From CAINVV01 sp038323575 (GTDB lineage: Bacteria; Bacteroidota; Bacteroidia; Bacteroidales; Prolixibacteraceae), in assembly GCA_038323575.1 (NCBI GenBank), contig JBBQHB010000017.1, positions 1 through 64,000 on the forward strand: DNA of 64,000 nucleotides. The letters are read 5' to 3'. Both the position numbers and the translations under genes were made by a program. Below, piece after piece: positions 52,189-59,977 of the stretch (positions are counted from its first letter, which is position 1; every line of letters begins with the position of its first letter). The notes below the pieces were generated by a model. The model was not told the DNA's origin. It searched no databases and saw nothing but the letters and a program-made list of their open reading frames with translations.

Positions 52189-52196
52189 CAAAGTTA
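52189..52196 (-). promoter_or_regulatory. -7 box directly before aguA start
   Basis: On the minus strand TAACTTTG matches TAnnTTTG. Its last base is 6 nt before the aguA ATG, so the mRNA would be leaderless or nearly so. It may also feed the ATP synthase genes downstream. Confidence 0.5.
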
Positions 52197-52250
52197 TACA
52201 AAATGGAAGAACGAAGGTGTCCTGTCAATAAATCCTGAGTTAGAAACCAA

Positions 52251-53609
52251 CTATTTTAGTTTGCGGATTGAACTTATAATATCTTTCAAAAACCGGTTAT
52301 GGTCAAAATTATCTTCAGCAAACCCTAATCTGACAATTACCAGTTGACCGGACGGGAAAATGCAAATACGCTGACCCCTGTGCCCTTTGCAGGAGAACAT
52401 ATCTTCAGGTACATCAGTCAATTCGCCGGAACGATTGAGCCAAAACTGAGCGCCGTACTGACCCTTCGCAGCATCGGCCGGCGTCCGGGTGTAGTCAACC
52501 CAGCCCCTTGGGAGAATGCTATCTCCCTTCCAAACACCATCTTGCAGGTATAGCTGACCAAATTTAGCCCAATCCCTGGCGGTGGCATAGCCATAGGAGG
52601 AGCCGACAAAATATCCGCTGGCATCTGTTTCAAAAATCATGCTGTTCATGCCGATTTTCCTGAAAATTTCGGTGTATGGAAAATCAAAATACTGCTTGTC
52701 GTTGTTCAGGGTATTTCTGATTACGCCGGAAAGAATATTGGAAGTGCCTGAAGAATATTTCCATTCACTGTTTGGTTTTTTATCAAAAGGTACGCTGATG
52801 GCAGTCCGGTAGCAGTTTCGTTCCCTGTAAAGCATGTTGGTTGCATCAGAAACATCCCCGTAATCCTCGTTCCATTTCAATCCGCTGCTCATGTGCAGGA
52901 GGTCATTCAGGGTAATTTCCCTGCGTTTGTCACCAAGCCACTCTTCGACCGGTGCAGAGGCATTTACGGCCAGTTTACCTTGTTTTACGAGTATTCCGAC
53001 CATGGCATTCACTATACTTTTGTCCATTGACCATCCCCAGATTTTTGTATCAGGTGTTATGGCCTGATCTTTCCAGTATTGCTCGGCAACAAGCTTCCCT
53101 TTGTAAACTACCACAACAGCGGCTGTCCTTTTCAATATTGTTCCGGTTTCATCAAAAGCGGCATCTACTGCGTGTTGGAGCATGGCTGAATTGATTTCCG
53201 GAAAGATTGTATCACTTTGGGCATCCCCGTCAGGCCATGGCTTTTCCCAGGACTGCACAGCAGTTACAGGGGGCAGCGAACGGACTGGCAGTGATTCGGG
53301 AGACCAGGATTCGTCGACCAAAAAACAACCATAACCTTCACGGTAGATTGCTTTTTGCCTTGCCAGGCCAAACAGCGTTGTTGTTACGCTTTTTTCAGTG
53401 TAATCAATCTTGTTGGTAGTATATTTGACTACTGAATAATCCAGATCATTTGCTTTGACATTTTCCGGATCCCTGCCTGCGACAAAAATTCCGGATGCCA
53501 TGCATTTGGCACCATAGCCTGTGGCAATGTACAATTTAGGATATTGTGATGTGCCAATAACCAGAATTACTGCAACAATGACCAGAGGAAGCCAAATTAT
53601 TCTTTTCAT
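52251..53609 (-). CDS. Serine hydrolase, beta-lactamase-like
   Basis: A 452-residue protein with an N-terminal membrane helix (RIIWLPLVIVAVILVIG) and a class C beta-lactamase-type fold. The nucleophile motif SxxK is SMDK in WSMDKSIVNAMVG, and the second motif resembles YSSGTSN in WKYSSGTSNILSG. The organisation resembles 6-aminohexanoate-dimer hydrolase (NylB)-like or esterase EstB-like proteins. Substrate unknown; antibiotic hydrolysis is unlikely. It lies 68 bp upstream of aguA on the same strand but has an independent look. Confidence 0.82.
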   Translation of the reverse strand: MKRIIWLPLVIVAVILVIGTSQYPKLYIATGYGAKCMASGIFVAGRDPENVKANDLDYSVVKYTTNKIDYTEKSVTTTLFGLARQKAIYREGYGCFLVDESWSPESLPVRSLPPVTAVQSWEKPWPDGDAQSDTIFPEINSAMLQHAVDAAFDETGTILKRTAAVVVVYKGKLVAEQYWKDQAITPDTKIWGWSMDKSIVNAMVGILVKQGKLAVNASAPVEEWLGDKRREITLNDLLHMSSGLKWNEDYGDVSDATNMLYRERNCYRTAISVPFDKKPNSEWKYSSGTSNILSGVIRNTLNNDKQYFDFPYTEIFRKIGMNSMIFETDASGYFVGSSYGYATARDWAKFGQLYLQDGVWKGDSILPRGWVDYTRTPADAAKGQYGAQFWLNRSGELTDVPEDMFSCKGHRGQRICIFPSGQLVIVRLGFAEDNFDHNRFLKDIISSIRKLK

Positions 53610-53757
53610 ACAGGTTTCGTTTATTACTCAAAGTTACTTTAAAATATAGGAAATAGCAAGATTAAACCATAAGGAAAAGCTAAATCCATGAAAATTACGG
53701 TATCAAAAGTTTGTTGCACAAAAAAAATGAATTTATCAATTACAAACAGGATTTTTT

Positions 53758-53765
53758 TACTTTTG
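53758..53765 (+). promoter_or_regulatory. -7 box for YghO-like gene
   Basis: TACTTTTG matches TAnnTTTG exactly, 25 nt before the ATG at 53791. Confidence 0.5.
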
Positions 53766-53790
53766 AACCATCAACATAACCTGAAAACTT

Positions 53791-54990
53791 ATGCTTTCTG
53801 CTTTCCATTACGTGATATCCGAGGTAACTGACGCCTTAAAAATCAAGGTATTTAATGATTTTCCGGTCAGTTTGTACAGGAATGAACCCAATTGGTGCAG
53901 GCCTCTGGATGTTAGTGTGGAAGAAATTTTTGACAGGAAGAAAAACCAGCATCTGGAAAAAGGTAATATCATCAGATGGATAATCAGTGATCCCGATGGG
54001 AATTGTCTTGGCAGGATAGCTGCCTTTTTCACGGAAGATTCTTTTATCCAAAATGATCAACCGACCGGCGGGATAGGTTTCTTCGATTCAGTTGATGACA
54101 AGGAGGTTGCTTTTTTATTGTTTGACCAGGCAAAAGAATGGCTGCTGGCCAATGGATTGGTGGCGATGGATGGTCCGGTGAATCCGGGCATGCGGGATGC
54201 TTTCTGGGGATGTTTGGTAGATGGTTTTCACGAGCCGGTTTTTAACATGCCTTATAACTTCCCCTATTATAAAAAACTATTTGAGGATTACGGATTCAGG
54301 AATTATTTCAATCAATATACTTACCAGCGTACATTCGAAGATACTTCAGACCTTCACCCTGTCGTTCTCCGCACAGCCAAACGAATATTAACAAATCCTG
54401 ATTATCAGTTTAAGCTGATTGAGAAAGGAAACAAACAATTTGCACTTGATTTTCAGGTTATTTACAACAAGGCCTGGAGTAAATTTACCGGAACAAAAGA
54501 TATTACCGGGCAAGAAGCTTTAACTTTGCTAAAATCTATGGAGCTGATCATGGATGAAAGATTGATCATTTACGGTTATTTCAAAGAAGAACCGATTTGT
54601 TTTTTCATCATGATGCCCGATATTGGCCAGATTACCAAAAATTTCAATGGTAAATTTAATTGGTTTAACAAATTGCGCTTTTTTTGGGCATTGAAAGTCA
54701 GGCACAAGGTCGACAGGGTTATCGGCAGGATCTTCGGCGTAATACCAGAGTATCAGAACAAAGGCGTAGAGGGGGCATTGGTCCTGTTCTTTCAGGAACA
54801 GATACAAAAACCATCTTTCAGGTACAAAACCTTCGAATTGAACTGGATTGGCGATTTTAATCCGGTTATGATGAAAATAGCTGAATTTATTGGCGGCTCT
54901 GTTTACAAAACCCATGTTACTTATCGTTACCTCTTCAACAGAAACGCTGAGTTTAAGCGTGCCCCGCTGGTTAACCAATCGGGTAAATAG
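53791..54990 (+). CDS. YghO-like acyltransferase-fold protein
   Basis: A 399-residue cytoplasmic protein resembling the YghO family, which is related to GNAT N-acyltransferases. Supporting segments are LYRNEPNWCRPLDVSVEEIFD, CLGRIAAFFTEDSF (a beta-strand that could bind a cofactor), RDAFWGCLVDGFHEPVFNMPYNFPYYKKLFEDYG and GRIFGVIPEYQNKGVEGALV, which resembles the acetyl-CoA loop. No membrane segment or signal. Substrate and partner unknown. It stands alone, with the following 341-bp region before a convergent gene. Confidence 0.7.
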   Translation: MLSAFHYVISEVTDALKIKVFNDFPVSLYRNEPNWCRPLDVSVEEIFDRKKNQHLEKGNIIRWIISDPDGNCLGRIAAFFTEDSFIQNDQPTGGIGFFDSVDDKEVAFLLFDQAKEWLLANGLVAMDGPVNPGMRDAFWGCLVDGFHEPVFNMPYNFPYYKKLFEDYGFRNYFNQYTYQRTFEDTSDLHPVVLRTAKRILTNPDYQFKLIEKGNKQFALDFQVIYNKAWSKFTGTKDITGQEALTLLKSMELIMDERLIIYGYFKEEPICFFIMMPDIGQITKNFNGKFNWFNKLRFFWALKVRHKVDRVIGRIFGVIPEYQNKGVEGALVLFFQEQIQKPSFRYKTFELNWIGDFNPVMMKIAEFIGGSVYKTHVTYRYLFNRNAEFKRAPLVNQSGK

Positions 54991-55014
54991 TTAATTCCCT
55001 TAAATTATCATATA

Positions 55015-55047
55015 TTACATTTGTCAACCAATAAATTACAATTGTAA
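55015..55047. promoter_or_regulatory. Two TTACAnnTGTAA dyads 21 bp apart
   Basis: TTACATTTGTCA (55015-55026) and the perfect TTACAATTGTAA (55036-55047) have centres 21 bp apart, two helical turns, as expected for cooperative binding on one face. The first site contains TACATTTG, a perfect -7 promoter box. Confidence 0.55.
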
Positions 55048-55290
55048 CTAACAGATTTAGCAATAATATTTGGTTAATTTTTACCTGATTATGAGTAGCT
55101 TAATTCATTTCCTGGTATGATTTAAAACAGTTTGTTTTGCACGATCCGCCCGATCAGGGAGAATATCCGGTATATACAATCAACCATATGCACTCCCTGC
55201 AAACCTGTTAATCTGGTCCTATTTTCCGGAGTAATCCGAAAAACAGAGAAAACCCCCTGCGAAAAATAATTTTTTCACAGGGGGTTCTTC
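55048..55290 (+). ncRNA. Candidate small RNA or leader
   Basis: A hypothetical transcript of about 240-260 nt, starting just after the -7 box at 55016-55023 and ending at the hairpin at 55251-55286. Nothing in it codes for a convincing protein. The terminator may serve only the convergent zinc peptidase gene, so the RNA is unproven. Confidence 0.25.
55251..55286. terminator. Long hairpin terminator
   Basis: AACCCCCTG pairs with CAGGGGGTT, and an inner GAAAAA pairs with TTTTTC around a TAAT loop with one C/A mismatch. It lies 45 bp after the minus-strand zinc peptidase stop, the likely user. Confidence 0.88.
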
Positions 55291-55331
55291 GATTTAATTC
55301 ACGATCAGTAAAAACAGGCCGAAACTGGCAA

Positions 55332-56006
55332 TCAACTTCTTCTGCCCATATAAATAGAAATGTAATACAGCAAGGTAGCCAATGATCCCAACGCTGCTAT
55401 CACGTAGGTATAGCCGGCCCATTTCAAAGCATCTTCAGCTTTCGAATGGGTTTGGGTGGTTGTTATACCGCTGGTCTGCAACCAGACCAGGGCCCTGTTG
55501 CTCGCATTGATCTCAACTGGTAAAGTGATGAAGCTGAAAATAGTAGTCATTGCAAACATGAAAATACCAAACATCAAGAGAGCAGGAAATGTATTGATCA
55601 GTAAAATTCCTCCCAATAGAATCCACTGCAGGTATCTGGAGCTGAAACTGACTGCTGGTACCAGCGATGAGCGCAAACCCAGCCAAGCATAAGCCTTGGC
55701 GTGCTGGACGGCGTGTCCGGTTTCGTGGGCTGCCACAGCCGCTGCAGCCACATTGGTGCCGTAATATACATCCTCACTTAAATTGATGGTTTTATCTGTG
55801 GGATTGTAGTGGTCTGTAAGTTGCCCAGCTACAGATTCAATTTTAACGCCATAGATATTGTGGTCGCGGAGCATTTTTTCAACAACCTCTTTTCCTGACA
55901 TTCCGTTGGCAGTTGGTATATGGGAATACTCTTCAAACCTTCTTTTCAATTGATGATTAATCAGCCAGCTGACAAGTGCAAAACCAATAAAAATTATAAA
56001 AATCAT
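55332..56006 (-). CDS. YugP-type zinc metallopeptidase
   Basis: A 224-residue membrane metallopeptidase of the YugP family. The first helix is MIFIIFIGFALVSWLI; the zinc motif HExxH is HETGH in AAVAAHETGHAVQHAKAYAWL; further membrane helices follow (LGGILLINTFPALLMFGIFMF). I moved the start to the ATG at 56006, where the family N-terminus begins; 17 upstream codons lack similarity. The family is widespread in bacteria but its substrate is unknown. It lies 80 bp after the DUF502 gene on the same strand. Confidence 0.88.
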   Translation of the reverse strand: MIFIIFIGFALVSWLINHQLKRRFEEYSHIPTANGMSGKEVVEKMLRDHNIYGVKIESVAGQLTDHYNPTDKTINLSEDVYYGTNVAAAAVAAHETGHAVQHAKAYAWLGLRSSLVPAVSFSSRYLQWILLGGILLINTFPALLMFGIFMFAMTTIFSFITLPVEINASNRALVWLQTSGITTTQTHSKAEDALKWAGYTYVIAALGSLATLLYYISIYMGRRS

Positions 56007-56086
56007 AATGATGTAATTTAAATTTGACGACAATAATGGTACAAAAAGTATACCCAAAATCGGGATGCTAAATTGTCAGTAACCAG

Positions 56087-56686
56087 TTATAATTTCACCT
56101 GCATAATATCCATTTCCGAGACACCGCCGGAAATAATGAACTTCATGGCTTCGGAAGGAGAAATATTGAGCGGTTTGATTCTGTCAGCCGGAACAAAATA
56201 TAAAATTCCCGATATATTGTAAGAAAAAGGGAAATAAACAGCCACCTTTCCCTCTATTCCCATCTCACTCATCTTATCGTTCGTCAGAAAACCCATTCTC
56301 CAGATATCATTCTTTTCGTCGACCAAAACAGCAACAGGTCTGTGAAATTTTTTCTCTTTTCCAACAAATGCTGAAAACAGGTCCTTCACGGAAGTGTAAA
56401 TTAACTGGAGGATTGGTATGCGTAATAATATCCCCTTTATCAGGAACTTAACCGGTTTGGCAAAGATTGTTTCTCCGATGATACCCAAAAAGATAAGCAG
56501 GCAGATAATGATAAGTATACCTAATCCGGGGATTTTTAACTCAAAAAATTTCTCCAGATAAGTACTTAACAGGCCATCGGTAAACTTAAACAGGAAATAG
56601 ACGATATAGACAGTTGCTGCAAGGGGAGCTATCAGCAATAATCCTTGTAAAAAATAGGTGCCCAAACGTTTCATCAGTGAAGCCAT
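56087..56686 (-). CDS. DUF502 membrane protein
   Basis: A membrane protein of the DUF502 family, about 199 residues. The first two helices are FLQGLLLIAPLAATVYIVYFLF and LGILIIICLLIFLGIIGETI, followed by a cytoplasmic-side beta domain (KEKKFHRPVAVLVDEKNDIWRMGFLTND). Function unknown. I chose the ATG at 56686; a start at 56674 is also possible, and 24 upstream codons lack similarity. A -7 box lies 10 nt before this start. Confidence 0.85.
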   Translation of the reverse strand: MASLMKRLGTYFLQGLLLIAPLAATVYIVYFLFKFTDGLLSTYLEKFFELKIPGLGILIIICLLIFLGIIGETIFAKPVKFLIKGILLRIPILQLIYTSVKDLFSAFVGKEKKFHRPVAVLVDEKNDIWRMGFLTNDKMSEMGIEGKVAVYFPFSYNISGILYFVPADRIKPLNISPSEAMKFIISGGVSEMDIMQVKL

Positions 56687-56696
56687 TTTTTTTTTG

Positions 56697-56704
56697 CAAA
56701 TATA
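56697..56704 (-). promoter_or_regulatory. -7 box before DUF502 gene
   Basis: On the minus strand TATATTTG matches TAnnTTTG, 10 nt before the ATG at 56686, giving a leader of only a few bases. Confidence 0.5.
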
Positions 56705-56781
56705 TGCAAAACCAAAGCTCATATGAAAAATCCGGGCAACTATAAGCAAAGCAACCATGCGATCACGCCTTTAAAATAATA

Positions 56782-57123
56782 TTAATCGGCCATACGCACA
56801 GAAGTCTCTACAATTTTAATCATCGTCAGCAGCATCTTAAATGGCGTAACTGCCTCTACTGCATGTATTTTACCGGCTGGCAAGATGATACAGTCACCTA
56901 AATCCATCAAATGTTTGGTTTCTTCTATCGAAAAAGAACATTTCCCGTCGAGGACCTGGACCAATGCATCAAAAGGAGCAACATGAGGGCTAAGTCCCTG
57001 GCCTGCATCAAAGGCAAAAAGGGTTACTGTTCCCGTTGGTTTTTTGATGATTGTCCTGCTCACTACTGCATCTTTTGAATATTCGATGTCTTTGGCAAGA
57101 TTGAATAATTTTCCTGTTTCCAT
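56782..57123 (-). CDS. Cupin domain protein
   Basis: A 113-residue single-domain cupin with a small beta-barrel. The first motif is GLSPHVAPFDALVQVLDG and the second GDCIILPAGKIHAVEA; only one or two metal-ligand His are clear, so it may bind a metal weakly or act as a sensor. It follows the 4Fe-4S protein gene by 52 bp. Small cupins in this setting often accompany redox-stress loci, but its role here is unknown. Confidence 0.83.
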   Translation of the reverse strand: METGKLFNLAKDIEYSKDAVVSRTIIKKPTGTVTLFAFDAGQGLSPHVAPFDALVQVLDGKCSFSIEETKHLMDLGDCIILPAGKIHAVEAVTPFKMLLTMIKIVETSVRMAD

Positions 57124-57175
57124 TATGAAAAATATTTTAATAATAAACTGTAATTGAATTGACTATTTAATTTAA

Positions 57176-58057
57176 TTAAACCCACTGTTCATCCAGAATC
57201 TCCCCTTTTATACTGACCGTTACTGCCTTTACCGGTACTTTTCTGGCCGAACGCTGGACCGCCATTTGTACCAGCTGAAGCAGTCCGCCACAGCATGGAA
57301 CCTCCATGATAAGCACAGTAATGGTATTTACCTTTGATCCTTCGATCAAATCAGTCAGTTTTTTCAGGTAGATCTCTTTCCCCTGGTCCAACTTCGGACA
57401 TGCTATAACCAATGATCTGTTTTTTAGCCAGTTGGAATGAAAATCCCCCAATGAAAACGCAGAACAGTCTGACGCAACCAAAAGATCGGATCCCTGGAAG
57501 TAGACTGCCGCAGGATTGATCAGATGCAGCTGAACCGGCCATTGCCTTAACTGAGAGGCAGCGGAGACTGTTTTTTCCTGTCCCAGCGGCCGTAAGGAAG
57601 AAGGATCGAAGACCACTGTCTGCGATCCAGGGCAACCGCCGCCGCAACCGGGAGCCGTCGCAGCCGGAACAACTTGATGAACAGCATCTTTCACGTCCTG
57701 GATTTTGAAGTTCAAATCTGCTTCGTGCTGAATCAAATAACCCATTCCCTGCTTCAAAAAGAAGGTTTCGTTGTGTTCCCGAAGGTGCCTCAGGTGGGCA
57801 ACGACGGTATTAAAACCTTTTGGTACCATGACTTCCATAACCTTCAACTCATCGTAAGGTTCTGCCTCACGCTGTTCAATCGTGATCGCGCCTTCCGGAC
57901 AGTGACCAATGCATGCACCCAATCCGTCGCACATCAATTCACTGACCAGTCTTACTTTACCATCTATGATCTGCAAGGCACCCTCATGACAATTTGGCAC
58001 ACAATCACCGCAGCCCGTGCATTTATCTTCATCAATCTTAATTATATCCCGTTTCAT
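57176..58057 (-). CDS. 4Fe-4S ferredoxin-type protein
   Basis: A 293-residue iron-sulfur protein. The first cluster motif is CTGCGDCVPNC (residues 11-21), the second CDGLGACIGHCPEGA lacks one usual Cys (C-x5-C-x3-C), a variant I recall from this family. A middle CGGGCPG and a later CCGGLLQL may bind another cofactor or thiol. No membrane segment. I use the ATG at 58057, two codons inside a TTG-started frame. It is divergent from the Crp/Fnr-type regulator and followed by the cupin, a layout seen in redox or nitrosative-stress loci. Reaction unknown. Confidence 0.78.
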   Translation of the reverse strand: MKRDIIKIDEDKCTGCGDCVPNCHEGALQIIDGKVRLVSELMCDGLGACIGHCPEGAITIEQREAEPYDELKVMEVMVPKGFNTVVAHLRHLREHNETFFLKQGMGYLIQHEADLNFKIQDVKDAVHQVVPAATAPGCGGGCPGSQTVVFDPSSLRPLGQEKTVSAASQLRQWPVQLHLINPAAVYFQGSDLLVASDCSAFSLGDFHSNWLKNRSLVIACPKLDQGKEIYLKKLTDLIEGSKVNTITVLIMEVPCCGGLLQLVQMAVQRSARKVPVKAVTVSIKGEILDEQWV

Positions 58058-58063
58058 ATCCAA

Positions 58064-58188
58064 CTTTTTTAAATATTCAAAAATGATTTGACCGTATAAA
58101 ATTTTTTAATACTAATTTCGTTTCAAAAATAGACGGTAACTGTAACTTTAAATGTAACATTAGGTACAATTAAAAATAATTTCAGCCA
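58064..58188. promoter_or_regulatory. Divergent control region with GTAAC repeats
   Basis: Between the Fe-S gene and the Crp/Fnr gene. It contains three GTAAC copies (58136-58140, 58142-58146, 58154-58158); the last two are preceded by T, giving TGTAAC. These are candidate regulator sites. The half-site TGTAA is shared with the dyads at 23, 25 and 55 kb. Confidence 0.45.
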
Positions 58189-58860
58189 ATGTATCGGATA
58201 TTTTTGAATTCACCCCTCTTCAGTGGATTAACAATGGATGAATTGGATTCATTGTTTCAAAAGGTTAACCATCAAATCAGGCAATTCAGAAGCGGTGAAC
58301 TGTTGGCACAGGCCGGAGAAGATGTTGATAAAGCAATTCTGCTGATGCAGGGAAAACTGCAGGGTGAGATGGTTGATTTTGGAGGTAATTCACTGAAAAT
58401 TGAAGAGTTGGATCCGCCGCAGATGGTAGCCGCGGCTTTTTTGTTCGGACCGCAAAGCAAATTTCCGGTATTTTTGAGTGCAAAATCGGATGGAAAGATG
58501 CTCATTATTCAAAAAAAGAGTTTTACCTACATGCTAACCCTTGAACCAAAGGTGATGGTGAATTATATCAATATCGTATCCGGGAAAGCACAGTTCTTAT
58601 CCGGGAAAATTACCTTTTTATCACTTAAGACGATCAAAGAGAAAATTGCCTACTATTTGCTGCAACGGATAAAAATCGGAATGAACAACCTGGTCATAAT
58701 TGATCAGACGCAGACCAACCTCGCAGATCTTTTCGGTGTTACGCGGCCTTCGCTGACAAGGACCATCCTTGAGATGGAGAAACAGGGTATTTTAACCTGG
58801 TCGAGGGAGCGTGTTCAGATCAATGACCTTCAAAAACTCAACCATATACTGGGCAGATAG
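58189..58860 (+). CDS. Crp/Fnr family transcriptional regulator
   Basis: A 223-residue regulator: an N-terminal cyclic-nucleotide-type sensor fold (residues 1-125), a dimerisation helix (about 125-155), and a C-terminal winged helix with DNA-recognition helix in QTNLADLFGVTRPSLTRTILEMEKQ. The protein has no Cys at all, so it cannot hold the [4Fe-4S] cluster of true Fnr; it may sense another signal or a cofactor. It is divergent from the Fe-S protein gene, which it probably controls. The stop is followed within 6 bp by the heptamer array. Confidence 0.88.
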   Translation: MYRIFLNSPLFSGLTMDELDSLFQKVNHQIRQFRSGELLAQAGEDVDKAILLMQGKLQGEMVDFGGNSLKIEELDPPQMVAAAFLFGPQSKFPVFLSAKSDGKMLIIQKKSFTYMLTLEPKVMVNYINIVSGKAQFLSGKITFLSLKTIKEKIAYYLLQRIKIGMNNLVIIDQTQTNLADLFGVTRPSLTRTILEMEKQGILTWSRERVQINDLQKLNHILGR

Positions 58861-58866
58861 GAAGAA

Positions 58867-58950
58867 AGTTATGAGTTATGAGTTATGAGTTATGAGTTAT
58901 GAGTTATGAGTTATGAGTTATGAGTTATGAGTTATGAGTTATGAATTATG
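58867..58950 (+). repeat. Heptamer array AGTTATG, 11 perfect units plus one variant
   Basis: Eleven perfect AGTTATG units (equally ATGAGTT) and a final AATTATG, between the Crp/Fnr stop and pabB. Period 7 places a TGA in all three frames. The array is 50 bp before the pabB start. Confidence 0.97.
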
Positions 58951-58999
58951 AATTAAAGTTCATCTTCGGACAGTTCTTTTATTACACTTAATTACTTAA

Positions 59000-59977
59000 A
59001 TGGGACTTAATCTTGAAATTTTCATCAATGAAATGAACAAAATGGGTAATGAAAGGATTCCGTTTTTGTTTATAGTTGATTATGAATTAAATAACCCTGT
59101 TATTCTTCCACAGACCGAAACTGCGAAGAGCGATATCTTCTACTCAGTAAACGGGCAGCGCAATTTCAGTGAAACATTAACAGACGAAAAATTACTTCGT
59201 TTCACCAAAAAACCAATTTCATTCAAGTCTTATCTGAAGGCCTTTGAGAAAGTATTGAAGGAGATAAGGTTTGGAAACACTTTTCTGCTCAACCTGACCT
59301 TTCCTACTGAAATCAAAACCAACTGGAGCATGAGAAGGATCTTTGAAAAAAGCAGTGCCCCCTTCAGGTTGTTGTTCAAAGATCAGTTTGTGCTCTTCTC
59401 ACCAGAAACTTTTGTGATAATTGACGATGGTGTCATTTCCTCCTATCCCATGAAAGGTACCATCGATGCCTCGATTGCCGGGGCACCTGATATTATCCTC
59501 TCGGATGAGAAGGAAAAGGCAGAACATGCGACCATTGTTGATTTGATAAGGAATGATCTTTCGATGGTCGCACACGATGTCACGGTAAAAAGATACCGGT
59601 ACCTGGAAGAAATTGTTGCCCACGATAAAACCTTGCTGCAGGTAAGTTCTGAAATATCGGGCATTTTACCACCTGACTACCAAGCTAAGCTGGGATCTAT
59701 CATCACAAAACTTCTTCCGGCCGGTTCAATTTGCGGTGCGCCAAAACCCGCCACCTTAAAAATAATCAAAGAGACTGAAACCTACCGGCGGGGTTATTAT
59801 ACAGGTGTATTCGGTATATTTGATGGCCGGAGACTGGATTCTGCAGTGATGATCCGGTATATTGAGCATTCTGAAGGCAGATTCTGTTACAAAAGCGGTG
59901 GAGGCATTACCAATTACAGCGATCCGGCAAAGGAGTACCGCGAATTAACCGACAAAGTATATGTTGCAACTCATTGA
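59000..59977 (+). CDS. pabB: Aminodeoxychorismate synthase component I
   Basis: PabB makes 4-amino-4-deoxychorismate from chorismate and ammonia, for folate. The 325-residue chorismate-binding domain contains SYPMKGTIDASI, whose Lys is the PabB-specific residue (TrpE has Ala here), the segment VDLIRNDLSMVAHDV and AGSICGAPKPATLKII. The N-terminal half of longer PabB proteins is missing; this short form is plausible for Bacteroidota. The glutamine amidotransferase PabA is not in the window. It overlaps pabC-like by 17 bp, implying translational coupling. Confidence 0.9.
   Translation: MGLNLEIFINEMNKMGNERIPFLFIVDYELNNPVILPQTETAKSDIFYSVNGQRNFSETLTDEKLLRFTKKPISFKSYLKAFEKVLKEIRFGNTFLLNLTFPTEIKTNWSMRRIFEKSSAPFRLLFKDQFVLFSPETFVIIDDGVISSYPMKGTIDASIAGAPDIILSDEKEKAEHATIVDLIRNDLSMVAHDVTVKRYRYLEEIVAHDKTLLQVSSEISGILPPDYQAKLGSIITKLLPAGSICGAPKPATLKIIKETETYRRGYYTGVFGIFDGRRLDSAVMIRYIEHSEGRFCYKSGGGITNYSDPAKEYRELTDKVYVATH

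Larger units (their letters stand above)
54991..55331. other. 341-bp intergenic region with palindromes and terminator
   Basis: No protein gene is convincing; the only ATG-started frames are very short. The left part has paired TTACAnnTGTAA dyads, the right part a very strong hairpin, and between them about 200 bp with no other feature. The layout would suit a small RNA. Confidence 0.55.

Noticed and set aside
58867..58950. Heptamer array as a CRISPR or origin element.
   Set aside because: Units are 7 bp and contiguous with no spacers, and no cas gene, dnaA or iteron-like context is nearby.
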